Of a stretch of DNA of 6,811 bases, positions 1 to 5,425 are shown piece by piece (the stretch's first letter is position 1; every line of letters begins with the position of its first letter). The stretch is from an uncultured Ruminococcus sp. Its GTDB lineage: Bacteria; Bacillota; Clostridia; Oscillospirales; Acutalibacteraceae. The translations under genes and the position numbers were made by a program. The stretch is from contig CAMGGF010000068.1 in assembly GCA_946055445.1 (NCBI GenBank), positions 1 through 6,811 of the forward strand, given 5' to 3'. The notes under the pieces are model-generated. The model searched no databases. It saw only the letters and a list, made by a program, of their open reading frames with translations, and had not been told where the DNA came from.

Positions 1-538
1 CGTACAGAGTTTTTGTATTTTCTTCAATAAATTCGCGCATCCATTGCATCACAGCAGGCTCGGAAAGCGGCACATCGCCGAGAATTTCGCGGATTTCCGC
101 CGTGTCGAAAACGAATTCCTTTTTGTCCACCTTGTGGCGGTAGAGGAATTGAATTTCCGTATTCATACTGACAAGCGTTGTCACTGTGGACGCCATATCC
201 CCAAGCGGTGTGAAATCCACGCTGTCGGTGTGAAAAACGGCTTTGATGTTGGTGCCGATGCCGACCTTTGACGAAACGGTGAGTGTTCCGCCCGTCTGCT
301 CCGCCGCCATTTTGAACAGCGGTACCCCCATGCCGACTTTTCGGGTGGTGCGGGTGGTATAAAACGGGTCGAGCACACTTTTGACCTGCTCGTCGGTCAT
401 ACCGCAGCCGTTGTCATAAATCCCGATGGTGAGTGTGTGCGCGTCGGTGCGCTCTACCACTTCCATTTGAATTTGCGTTGCGGCGGCGGCAATGGAATTC
501 TGTGCAATGTCCAGCACATTCAATGACAACTCGCGCAT
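1..538 (-). CDS. HATPase-fold ATP-binding protein of hydrogenase operon (3' end outside window)
   Basis: About 179 residues are visible before the reading frame leaves the left edge. The protein begins MRELSLNVLDIAQNSI and is a stand-alone histidine-kinase/Hsp90-type (GHKL) ATP-binding domain. The N-box is around residues 7-15 with N14 as the probable Mg-ATP ligand, the G1 box DNGCGM is at 42-47, and a DPFYTTRT...GMG stretch (F and G2 boxes) follows at about 57-71. No phospho-acceptor histidine domain or transmembrane segment precedes it, so it is not a classical sensor kinase. The ATG shares one base with the stop codon of the upstream nuoE gene (TGATG), implying coupled translation. From established knowledge, a protein of this kind sits between the NuoE-like and ferredoxin/NuoF-like genes in clostridial bifurcating hydrogenase operons, for example in Acetivibrio thermocellus. 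Its biochemical role is not known to me. The family is about this length, so only a short tail should be missing. Confidence 0.85.
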   Translation of the reverse strand, partial: MRELSLNVLDIAQNSIAAAATQIQMEVVERTDAHTLTIGIYDNGCGMTDEQVKSVLDPFYTTRTTRKVGMGVPLFKMAAEQTGGTLTVSSKVGIGTNIKAVFHTDSVDFTPLGDMASTVTTLVSMNTEIQFLYRHKVDKKEFVFDTAEIREILGDVPLSEPAVMQWMREFIEENTKTLY

Positions 539-1035
539 CAGTTTTGATATTTGGCGAGAATCTCGGGGACATCATCTTCGGTGATTTTGCCGTACACTTC
601 ATCGTTGACGGTCAAAACGGGCGCCAAACCGCAAGCACCGATGCAACGGCAGGCTTCCAACGAAAAGCGCCCGTCCGGGGTGCATTCGCCCGCGCCGATG
701 CCGAGCTCTTTGGTCAGTCTGTCTAAAATCTGTTGAGAGCCCTTGACATAGCAAGCGGTACCCAAGCAAACCGATATGTTGTTTTCCCCTTTCGGCGAGA
801 GCGAGAACTGCGCGTAGAAGGTGGACACCCCGTAGACCTTTTCCAGCGGTACGTCCATACCCTCGGCAATCATCACCTGCACTTCATAGGGCAAATACCC
901 ATAGATTTCCTGTGCCTCCTGCATGACATGCATCAGCAGGCTTTTGTCGCTCTTGGATTCGTCGATGACCGCTTGTAGCTGTGCTTTTTGCTCGGGGGTG
1001 CCGCGAAACGGAATCGAACTGATTTTTTTGAGCAT
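538..1035 (-). CDS. nuoE: NuoE-like [2Fe-2S] subunit of NAD(P)-linked (probably bifurcating) hydrogenase
   Basis: A complete 165-residue protein of the complex I 24-kDa / NuoE / HndA family, with a thioredoxin-like fold carrying one [2Fe-2S] cluster. The four cluster ligands are visible as C90 and C95 (CLGTAC) and C131 and C135 (CIGAC), with the family's GACGLAP after the last pair. The N-terminal helical part has the family signature LPYEVQ...VYGVSTFYAQFSL at about residues 48-79. Two further cysteines, C118 and C129, lie near the second ligand pair. The start is set by an AGGAGG sequence at 1046-1051, ten bases before the ATG. The next gene begins inside its stop codon. In anaerobic Firmicutes this subunit passes electrons with the NuoF-type flavoprotein in the cytoplasm, most often in an [FeFe] hydrogenase complex, and the adjoining HATPase gene supports that over respiratory complex I. 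The alternatives hndA, hydC or a formate dehydrogenase accessory subunit cannot be decided without the genes to the left. Confidence 0.93.
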   Translation of the reverse strand: MLKKISSIPFRGTPEQKAQLQAVIDESKSDKSLLMHVMQEAQEIYGYLPYEVQVMIAEGMDVPLEKVYGVSTFYAQFSLSPKGENNISVCLGTACYVKGSQQILDRLTKELGIGAGECTPDGRFSLEACRCIGACGLAPVLTVNDEVYGKITEDDVPEILAKYQN

Positions 1036-1097
1036 TCGTGTATTTCCTCCTTTGCGAAAAATCGTATGTGCGCGGCTTTACCAACGCATATAATAGG

Positions 1098-1103
1098 ATT
1101 ATA
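1098..1103 (-). promoter_or_regulatory. Extended -10 promoter for the nuoE operon
   Basis: On the minus strand the sequence reads TGCTATAAT, a consensus -10 hexamer with the upstream TGn extension. It lies about 60 bases before the nuoE ATG. No good -35 hexamer is present at 17-bp spacing (TAGATT is the best), which fits an extended -10 promoter. The same TGCTATAAT string occurs upstream of obgE in this window. Confidence 0.6.
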
Positions 1104-1142
1104 GCAGAAACTATGTTAAAAATCTATCATTTTTTACAAAAA

Positions 1143-1170
1143 AACAATCAGTATTTTCATACTGATTGTT
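1143..1170 (-). terminator. AT-rich intrinsic terminator after the MocR gene
   Basis: A perfect 12-bp inverted repeat (AACAATCAGTAT / ATACTGATTGTT) with a 4-base TTTC loop. On the minus strand it is followed at once by TTTTTG, and on the plus strand by GCGTTTTT. It lies about 75 bases past the MocR stop codon and before the nuoE promoter, where transcription from the regulator should end. The stem is AT-rich, so it may be only moderately efficient. The long U tract supports the call. Confidence 0.65.
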
Positions 1171-1244
1171 GCGTTTTTACATTTTTCGGTTTTCTTCGAC
1201 AAAAGTTGAATAACAGATGAAAAACTGTATCAAATGAAACGATT

Positions 1245-2585
1245 TTAAGCGGTTTCCGGACCGCACACTGCACGCAGTTCACAAAGCGCCGCGTGAAATT
1301 CCTCTGCGTGCAAGCCCGAACACGACAACAGCAAAAAAACCGTGCCGTTTTGTCCGTCGGCGGTACGCAAAAGAATGCCTGCGCTCTTTGCGCGTGCTTG
1401 GATTTCTGCGGGGGTTTTGTCGGATTGCAATGTGACCTTAACCACAAATCCCGTGTCGCCGAGATGGGTTTGCACGGCGTCACCGAATACCGTTTGCACC
1501 GCCTGTTCCAATAAAAATGCCTTTTGTGCGTAAAGCCGCCGCACTTTACGGATTTGACTTGCCAAATGCCCGTCACGAATGAACTGACACAGTGCAATTT
1601 GCTCGGCTTTGGAGGCGGTTTGGTTGTACTGCGGCGCAATTCCGCGGTAGCGCTGTAAAAGTCGGTCGGGCAATACCATAAAACTCAAACGGATAGACGG
1701 CAGCAACAGTTTAGAAAATGTGCCGAGATACACAACATTGTGCCCACCGTCCAAGCCTTGCAGTGCAGGGGTGGGCTTTTCAAAATAGCCGAATTCGTTG
1801 TCGTAATCGTCCTCAATCAGCAGTGTACCGCGCGCGGCTGCGTCTTTTAAAAGCGCAACACGCGCATTTGCGGGCATCACATCGCCCCAACGGTTCATAT
1901 GCGAAGGGGAAACATACAAAAGTTGCGCGTCTGCTTTATTTTCGACGATTCTAAATCCGTGGTCCCGAAAAATCGCCTGCCCCTCAATGAAACTTTTATC
2001 CTGAAAACAAATACTGCCGGTTTTAAGCATCGCGCACAAAATGTGCAACAGACTTTGCACGCCCGCCCCAATGACGATGTTTTCCGCTGTGCAAACCACA
2101 TTGCGTTTTTTCGAAATATACTGCGCTACCGCTTCGCGCAGGTCGCTTTCTCCCTGCACAGCGCCGTAAGAGAGTAAGCGTTCGTCTTGCCGCAGTGCGC
2201 TTTTCAAATACCGCCGCCAAAGCCCGAAATCGAAACTGTCACGGTCGGCGGAAAGCGAGGCGAAATCATACCGCACGGCATCGGTATCGTCTTTGGTCGG
2301 GGCGGCCTTTTTTTGCGGTTTGTGAAAATACAAATCCGTTACATAATACCCGCTTTTGGGTTTTGCAAGCACATACCCGTCAGCGCAAAGTTGAAAATAC
2401 GCCGCTTCCGCCGTGGTGCGGCTGACGGAAAAGGTTTCTGCACAGCGGCGCACGGACGGCAATTTTGTATTCGGGGGGAGTTTCCCGTCGGTGATTAAGT
2501 CCTTATAATAAGTATAGACTTGCATATATAAAGGTATGTCTGCCGAAATCAGCGGCGAAAAAGTCGAATTTTCTTGGTTTCTCAT
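1245..2585 (-). CDS. pdxR: MocR/PdxR-type GntR-family regulator with aminotransferase-like domain
   Basis: A 446-residue protein from the ATG at 2585, typical of MocR regulators (about 450-500). The N-terminal winged helix (roughly residues 10-80) contains the GntR-type stretch KLPSVRRCAETFSVSRTTAE. The rest is a fold-type I aminotransferase-like domain. PLP-contacting residues are in place: D259 and Y261 in IEDDYDNEF and the PLP lysine K292 in GTFSK. The Y-to-K spacing of 31 matches what I recall for Bacillus GabR. The frame stays open upstream to 2672, but AGGGGA at 2592-2597, six bases before this ATG, and the position of the promoter favour the shorter form. It diverges from a B6 kinase and a vitamin S-component gene, so the likely role is a PLP-sensing regulator of B6 salvage, as described for PdxR. 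The name rests on context; a GabR- or PtsJ-like regulator is the alternative. It is probably autoregulated through the shared divergent region. Confidence 0.88.
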   Translation of the reverse strand: MRNQENSTFSPLISADIPLYMQVYTYYKDLITDGKLPPNTKLPSVRRCAETFSVSRTTAEAAYFQLCADGYVLAKPKSGYYVTDLYFHKPQKKAAPTKDDTDAVRYDFASLSADRDSFDFGLWRRYLKSALRQDERLLSYGAVQGESDLREAVAQYISKKRNVVCTAENIVIGAGVQSLLHILCAMLKTGSICFQDKSFIEGQAIFRDHGFRIVENKADAQLLYVSPSHMNRWGDVMPANARVALLKDAAARGTLLIEDDYDNEFGYFEKPTPALQGLDGGHNVVYLGTFSKLLLPSIRLSFMVLPDRLLQRYRGIAPQYNQTASKAEQIALCQFIRDGHLASQIRKVRRLYAQKAFLLEQAVQTVFGDAVQTHLGDTGFVVKVTLQSDKTPAEIQARAKSAGILLRTADGQNGTVFLLLSCSGLHAEEFHAALCELRAVCGPETA

Positions 2586-2591
2586 AAACTG

Positions 2592-2597
2592 TCCCCT
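2592..2597 (-). promoter_or_regulatory. Ribosome binding site fixing the MocR/PdxR start
   Basis: AGGGGA on the minus strand, six bases before the ATG at 2585. No comparable sequence precedes the in-frame upstream start at 2672, which would also lie at or upstream of the proposed promoter. Confidence 0.7.
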
Positions 2598-2616
2598 AAA
2601 AAATTTTAAAAATTGT

Positions 2617-2660
2617 GTATTTTCATAATGACAACTTTGCTTTATTATATAGGAAAATAC
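2617..2660. repeat. 8-bp inverted repeat flanking the divergent promoters
   Basis: GTATTTTC (2617-2624) and its exact reverse complement GAAAATAC (2653-2660) are separated by 28 bases that contain both -10 elements. The arrangement suits a regulator with two half-sites. The arms are AT-rich and short, so chance is possible. Confidence 0.4.
2620..2648 (+). promoter_or_regulatory. Probable promoter of the pdxK operon
   Basis: TTTTCA (2620-2625) and TATTAT (2643-2648) with a 17-bp spacer give a plausible sigma-A promoter reading right. It would start near 2655 and leave a leader of about 40 bases. It overlaps the -10 of the divergent regulator promoter almost completely, so the two promoters should compete for RNA polymerase. 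Both hexamers are only partial matches, so the call is tentative. Confidence 0.4.
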
Positions 2661-2672
2661 GCGCGTATGCAA
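2644..2672 (-). promoter_or_regulatory. Promoter of the MocR/PdxR gene
   Basis: On the minus strand there is a consensus TATAAT -10 (2644-2649), preceded at 17 bp by TTGCAT (2667-2672), a partial -35. Transcription would begin near 2637, giving a leader of about 50 bases. The 12-bp palindrome at 2657-2668 fills much of the spacer and touches the -35, so a bound protein would block this promoter. Confidence 0.6.
2657..2668. promoter_or_regulatory. 12-bp perfect palindrome, candidate operator
   Basis: ATACGCGCGTAT is a perfect palindrome and a GC-rich island in otherwise AT-rich DNA. It sits in the spacer and -35 edge of the regulator promoter and just past the -10 of the kinase promoter. It could be the operator of the MocR/PdxR protein or of another regulator. 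MocR proteins more often bind direct repeats, which argues for caution. Confidence 0.45.
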
Positions 2673-2682
2673 GTCCTTTTCA

Positions 2683-2688
2683 GGGAGG
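2683..2688 (+). promoter_or_regulatory. Ribosome binding site deciding the TTG start of pdxK
   Basis: GGGAGG lies seven bases before a TTG codon at 2696. No ATG follows it at a usable distance in frame, and the in-frame GTG at 2615 would start upstream of the predicted transcript. The TTG is therefore taken as the start. Confidence 0.75.
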
Positions 2689-2695
2689 CGGTATC

Positions 2696-3529
2696 TTGAA
2701 AAAAATCGCAGTAGTCAACGATATATCGGGCTTCGGCAGATGTTCTATGACGGCGGCACTGCCGGTGCTGTCGGTTTTGAAAACGGAATGTTGCCCGTTA
2801 CCGACGGCGATTTTATCCAATCAAACGGGATATGACAGTTTTTACTGTGACGATTTTACCGACCGTATGGAACGGTATATCGACGAATGGCGCACGCTCG
2901 GCGTGCGGTTTGACGGGATTTTGACCGGCTATTTGGCTTCTGCGGCGCAAGCGGATATTCTGCTTCGCTTTTTGGACGAATTTAAAACCGACACAACGCT
3001 GTATGTTTGCGACCCCGTGATGGCAGATGACGGGCGGGTGTATGATACATATACTGCGGCGCTGTGTGAAAAAATTGCGTTGCTCTCGAAACGGGCAAAT
3101 GTCTTAACGCCGAATTTGACGGAATTGTGTTTGCTGACGCAGGCCGATTTTTACGCACTGCAAGCGCAAAGCGATGCGCCGTCTTATGCGCAAAAAATCG
3201 CCTGCCTTGCGGCAGGGCTGTTGTCGGGCACTTTGCACACCGTTGTGGTGACGGGCGTTTGCGTGGGCGATGAAATTCTCAATATTTCCGTGACGAAAGA
3301 CGGCTTTTCCGTTGTGAAAGGCAAACGCATCGGCGGCAGTTTTTCGGGTACGGGAGACCTGTTTTCGGCTGTGCTTACGGGCAGTCTTGTAAACGGAGAA
3401 ACGGCAGAACACGCCGTGCAAAAGGCGGTACGCTTTTTGGAAGCGTCTATTCGGGACAGTTTCCAAGAGGGGACAAATCGCAATGACGGCGTGAATTTTC
3501 AAAAGTATTTGGAGATGTTATTCGAATGA
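2696..3529 (+). CDS. pdxK: Pyridoxal/pyridoxamine kinase (B6 salvage)
   Basis: A 277-residue ribokinase-fold kinase that phosphorylates B6 vitamers (pyridoxal, pyridoxamine, pyridoxine) with ATP in the cytoplasm, feeding PLP supply. From the TTG start, residues 9-14 (DISGFG) form the N-terminal substrate-binding segment. CDPVMADDGRVY at about 105-116 matches the family's DPVMGD-G motif. TPNLTE at 138-143 is the family's TPN..E motif. SGTGD at 217-221 is the anion-hole signature with D221 as the catalytic base. The length fits the PdxK/PdxY family. The TTG start is chosen from the GGGAGG just upstream; the predicted N-terminus (M/L)KKIAVVNDISGFG also matches where family members begin. The gene overlaps the following transporter gene by four bases (ATGA) and diverges from a MocR-type regulator. 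Substrate preference among the vitamers cannot be told from sequence. A hydroxymethylpyrimidine kinase (ThiD) is a less likely alternative. Confidence 0.93.
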   Translation: MKKIAVVNDISGFGRCSMTAALPVLSVLKTECCPLPTAILSNQTGYDSFYCDDFTDRMERYIDEWRTLGVRFDGILTGYLASAAQADILLRFLDEFKTDTTLYVCDPVMADDGRVYDTYTAALCEKIALLSKRANVLTPNLTELCLLTQADFYALQAQSDAPSYAQKIACLAAGLLSGTLHTVVVTGVCVGDEILNISVTKDGFSVVKGKRIGGSFSGTGDLFSAVLTGSLVNGETAEHAVQKAVRFLEASIRDSFQEGTNRNDGVNFQKYLEMLFE

Positions 3530-4065
3530 AAAAGTCAAACAGTACAAAACAACTTATCAATTTGGTGACGGCGGCGCTGTTTGCGGCGTTAATTGCCGTC
3601 ATGACCGCGTATGTCAGTTTTAAAACGGGCATCAATGACGGCTACCTGCATTTCGGGGACAGTATGATTTACATTGCCGCGTGTGTTTTGCCCCTGCCGT
3701 ATGCCTGTGCGGCGGCGGCAGTCGGCGGATTTGTTGCCGATATGTTGGCGGGTGCGGCCATGTGGGCGCCGTTTACGGCGGTCATAAAAGCGCTAAACGC
3801 TCTGCCGTTTGCATTGGTGTATACCCTGCACAAAACCAAAAGCCCCCAAAAAATCCTCAACAAAACCACTTCGTTTATGCCGATTGTGTCGGGGCTTGTT
3901 ACGATTTTCGGGTATTTCTTGGTTGAGGGGTTGCTCTATACATTCCCCTCGGCGGCGGTTTCTATGCTTGCAAGTTTGGTGCAGGCAACGGGCAGTGCGG
4001 TGATTTATTATATCTTCGCGGCGGCGCTCGACAAACTCGATTTCAAAAAGCGCATTATGAAATAA
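3526..4065 (+). CDS. ECF transporter S component, probably for vitamin B6
   Basis: A 179-residue integral membrane protein with about six hydrophobic segments (roughly residues 9-32, 46-58, 60-77, 83-101, 116-136 and 142-167), the size and topology of ECF-type S components. HFGDSMIYIAACVLP (42-56) followed by an Ala/Gly-rich AAVGGFVADMLAG and WAPFTAVIKAL (80-90) is typical of this family. S components bind a vitamin and dock on a shared energy-coupling module (EcfA, EcfA', EcfT), which is not encoded here, so it would use a module made elsewhere. Its ATG lies within the kinase stop codon (ATGA), so the two are co-translated. That coupling to a B6 kinase and the PdxR-type regulator next door point to pyridoxine or another B6 vitamer as substrate, as proposed for the PdxU/PdxU2 groups. 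The substrate is an inference from context. Confidence 0.85.
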   Translation: MKKSNSTKQLINLVTAALFAALIAVMTAYVSFKTGINDGYLHFGDSMIYIAACVLPLPYACAAAAVGGFVADMLAGAAMWAPFTAVIKALNALPFALVYTLHKTKSPQKILNKTTSFMPIVSGLVTIFGYFLVEGLLYTFPSAAVSMLASLVQATGSAVIYYIFAAALDKLDFKKRIMK

Positions 4066-4101
4066 AATATATGCAAAATACTTTTTCGGAGGCGTGTTGG
4101 T

Positions 4102-4710
4102 ATGGCAGACATTCTTTACACATTTGAAAACAAGGTTTATGTGAACATCACAAATGCGTGTCCTTGCCGTTGCAAGTTTTGCATTCGCAACAACGGCGAC
4201 AGCGTGGGCGAAGCGGCAACGCTTTGGTTTACAAAGCATTCGCCGACTTTCGAAGAAATTAAAAATGCGATTGACGCATGGGATTTTGCGGGTTATACCG
4301 ATGAAGTGGTCTTTTGTGGATACGGCGAGCCGACCTGCGCGTACGACAATCTGCTGCAAGCGGCGGCATACCTCAAAGAAAAAGGATTGAAACTGCGTTT
4401 GAATACCAACGGGCTTTCGGATTTGCTCAACAAAAAGCCGACGGCAAAGGAATTGTGCAAATATTTTGACACAATTTCGATTTCCTTAAATGCGCCGACG
4501 GCGGAACAATACAACGAACTGTGCAAACCTTCGTTTGGCGAAAAATCGTTTGATGCGCTGTTGCAGTTTGCCCGCGATTGCAAAGAAACCGGCGTAAACT
4601 TGAAATTCTCGTTGGTCGATGTTATTTCCAAAGCGGATATTGCCGCGTGTAAAGTCCTTGCCGACCGTATGGGCATTCCGCTTCGCGTACGCGAGTATGT
4701 GGCGGATTGA
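4102..4710 (+). CDS. Radical SAM protein, TatD-associated type
   Basis: A 202-residue radical SAM enzyme with the cluster motif C20-x3-C24-x2-C27 (CPCRCKFC). It also has the GGEP-like SAM-contacting motif GYGEPT (73-78), RLNTNG (99-104) and SISLNAP (126-132). The short length, the N-terminal pattern LYTFENKVYVNITNAC and the ending PLRVREYV match my recollection of the TatD family-associated radical SAM group (TIGR04038). It lacks extra C-terminal Fe-S or cobalamin domains. The reaction is unknown. An SD sequence GGAGG at 4088-4092 precedes the ATG by nine bases, and only 36 bases without a terminator separate it from the S component, so it is probably the third gene of the B6 operon. No tatD gene is in the window, which departs from the usual neighbourhood. 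It could act on a B6-related compound or simply be co-transcribed. Confidence 0.85.
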   Translation: MADILYTFENKVYVNITNACPCRCKFCIRNNGDSVGEAATLWFTKHSPTFEEIKNAIDAWDFAGYTDEVVFCGYGEPTCAYDNLLQAAAYLKEKGLKLRLNTNGLSDLLNKKPTAKELCKYFDTISISLNAPTAEQYNELCKPSFGEKSFDALLQFARDCKETGVNLKFSLVDVISKADIAACKVLADRMGIPLRVREYVAD

Positions 4711-4748
4711 TGGCTCGGAAAACAAAAACCAATACGCAAATACAGAGA

Positions 4749-4798
4749 AAACCGCCGCGGGGCAGACCTACTTTTTTCGGTCTGCCCCGCGACGGTTT
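4749..4798. terminator. Strong GC-rich hairpin, probable bidirectional terminator
   Basis: A 13-bp perfect GC-rich stem (4756-4768 with 4779-4791) is extended, after one C/A mismatch, by six further pairs (AAACCG / CGGTTT), with a 10-base loop TACTTTTTTC. It lies about 40 bases after the radical SAM stop and about 45 bases from the stop of the convergent small gene, the expected place for a shared terminator. The U tracts are short on both strands (TTT and TTTT, partly in the stem), and the only T6 run is in the loop, so it is not a textbook terminator. Confidence 0.65.
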
Positions 4799-4843
4799 GT
4801 GTGAATATAGAAAGGATTCGGAAAAGCAAAGGGGAAATAAAAG

Positions 4844-5101
4844 TTACGCCACATGCGTTGTGCCGCGTGCGCGTTTGCGCGGTGCGGGGGTGTTTCCGCC
4901 GCCGTTTACCACGCGGAAGTCACGGTTTTTCTGCATTTTTGCATAGCGTTTTTTACGGCAGTAGCGTCTGTAATTCACAAAGAGAATGCGCCACACTTTT
5001 TGTTCAAAAGCAATGACTTTCTCTTCTTTCATAAAGCCGTAAATCAAAAGGCAAATCAATGCGAGTTCCAAAAAAGATTTTAAGATAAAAGCAGTTGTCA
5101 T
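4844..5101 (-). CDS. Small single-pass membrane protein of unknown function
   Basis: An 85-residue protein I do not recognise as a named family. Residues about 4-23 form one hydrophobic segment (AFILKSFLELALICLLIYGF), followed by an acidic-basic stretch MKEEKVIAFEQKVWR. A strongly basic region RRYCRKKRYAKMQKNR (about 45-60) and a Gly/Pro/Arg-rich, probably unstructured tail follow. The positive charge after the membrane segment suggests a cytoplasmic C-terminus. It is judged a real gene because a GGAGG sequence precedes the ATG by eight bases, a near-consensus promoter lies upstream and a strong hairpin lies downstream. It converges on the radical SAM gene and diverges from obgE. Two inverted LexA-box-like sequences flank its promoter, so it may be damage-inducible. 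Small SOS-induced membrane proteins in other bacteria (YneA, SidA) delay division, but no homology to them is visible, including no LysM domain. Confidence 0.7.
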   Translation of the reverse strand: MTTAFILKSFLELALICLLIYGFMKEEKVIAFEQKVWRILFVNYRRYCRKKRYAKMQKNRDFRVVNGGGNTPAPRKRARGTTHVA

Positions 5102-5122
5102 ATTTCTTACCTCCGACCGAAC

Positions 5123-5192
5123 CGAACATTTGTTTTTCTTTGTTGTACCCTCATTATAACAGGAATTTTTTGTTTGTCAATACAAATGTTCG
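5123..5192. promoter_or_regulatory. Paired inverted 11-bp sites flanking the promoter, LexA-box-like
   Basis: CGAACATTTGT (5123-5133) and its exact reverse complement ACAAATGTTCG (5182-5192) sit 48 bases apart, almost centred on the -10 element. One copy lies in the early transcribed region and the other just upstream of the -35. The Gram-positive LexA consensus is built on GAAC-N4-GTTC. The first copy reads GAAC-ATTT-GTTT (7 of 8 defined bases) and the second GAAC-ATTT-GTAT (6 of 8). Binding by LexA is inference; another repressor could use the same pair. Confidence 0.5.
5153..5180 (-). promoter_or_regulatory. Near-consensus promoter of the small membrane protein gene
   Basis: On the minus strand, TTGACA (5175-5180) and TATAAT (5153-5158) are both perfect sigma-A hexamers. 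They are separated by 16 bp, with an extended TGn directly before the -10. Transcription should start near 5146. So strong a promoter for a small gene implies either high expression or tight repression. Confidence 0.82.
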
Positions 5193-5204
5193 AAAAAATT
5201 TATT

Positions 5205-5230
5205 GTAAAGTCCAAAAAAACGGACTTTGC
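5205..5230. repeat. Short hairpin between divergent promoters
   Basis: GTAAAGTCC and GGACTTTGC can pair over nine positions, including one T-G wobble, around an A-rich 8-base loop. A run of six T follows on the plus strand six bases later. It lies upstream of the leftward promoter and in front of no known rightward transcript, so it may be a weak terminator that insulates obgE or have no role. Confidence 0.3.
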
Positions 5231-5271
5231 CGAACTTTTTTATGATTTTTTTCTTTCTATTGCAATAATAG

Positions 5272-5285
5272 CACAATATATTGTG
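5272..5285. promoter_or_regulatory. 14-bp perfect palindrome, candidate operator
   Basis: CACAATATATTGTG is perfectly palindromic and stands about 135 bases upstream of the obgE -10 and about 90 bases behind the leftward -35. Perfect 14-bp dyads are common as operators, but AT-rich DNA produces them by chance as well. No regulator is suggested by the sequence. Confidence 0.35.
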
Positions 5286-5419
5286 GTTGGCAATATGCAA
5301 ATACACAATAAAGCCGAACAAACAAATTGAAAATACTGCAAAATGACCGAACAAATTTCGCAAAACACAGGGAATTTGATTTTTTTTAAAAATCTATTTA
5401 TCTTTTTTTCTCTTTTTGC

Positions 5420-5425
5420 TATAAT
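5420..5425 (+). promoter_or_regulatory. Extended -10 promoter of obgE
   Basis: TGCTATAAT is a consensus -10 with the TGn extension, 56 bases before the obgE ATG. The -35 region is poor (TTTATC at 17 bp). A T-rich tract precedes it. Transcription should start near 5432, leaving a leader of about 50 bases. Confidence 0.6.

Noticed and set aside
1157..1639. 160-codon minus-strand frame at the end of the MocR gene
   Set aside because: Overlaps the conserved aminotransferase domain in another frame and runs into the terminator hairpin.
2586..2672. N-terminal extension of the MocR protein to an upstream in-frame start
   Set aside because: The extension covers the promoter and has no SD, while the ATG at 2585 has AGGGGA at proper spacing and gives a normal N-terminus before the winged helix.
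3793..4359. 188-codon open frame on the minus strand
   Set aside because: Antisense to the S component and radical SAM genes, both supported by family motifs and SD sequences; no SD or family feature of its own.
4293..4829. 178-codon minus-strand frame crossing the strong hairpin
   Set aside because: Antisense to the radical SAM gene and would read through the probable terminator; no recognisable protein features.
4707..4946. Plus-strand frames 4707-4946 and 4801-5016 after the radical SAM gene
   Set aside because: The first reads through the hairpin; both are antisense to the small membrane protein gene and have low-complexity Arg/Pro-rich products.
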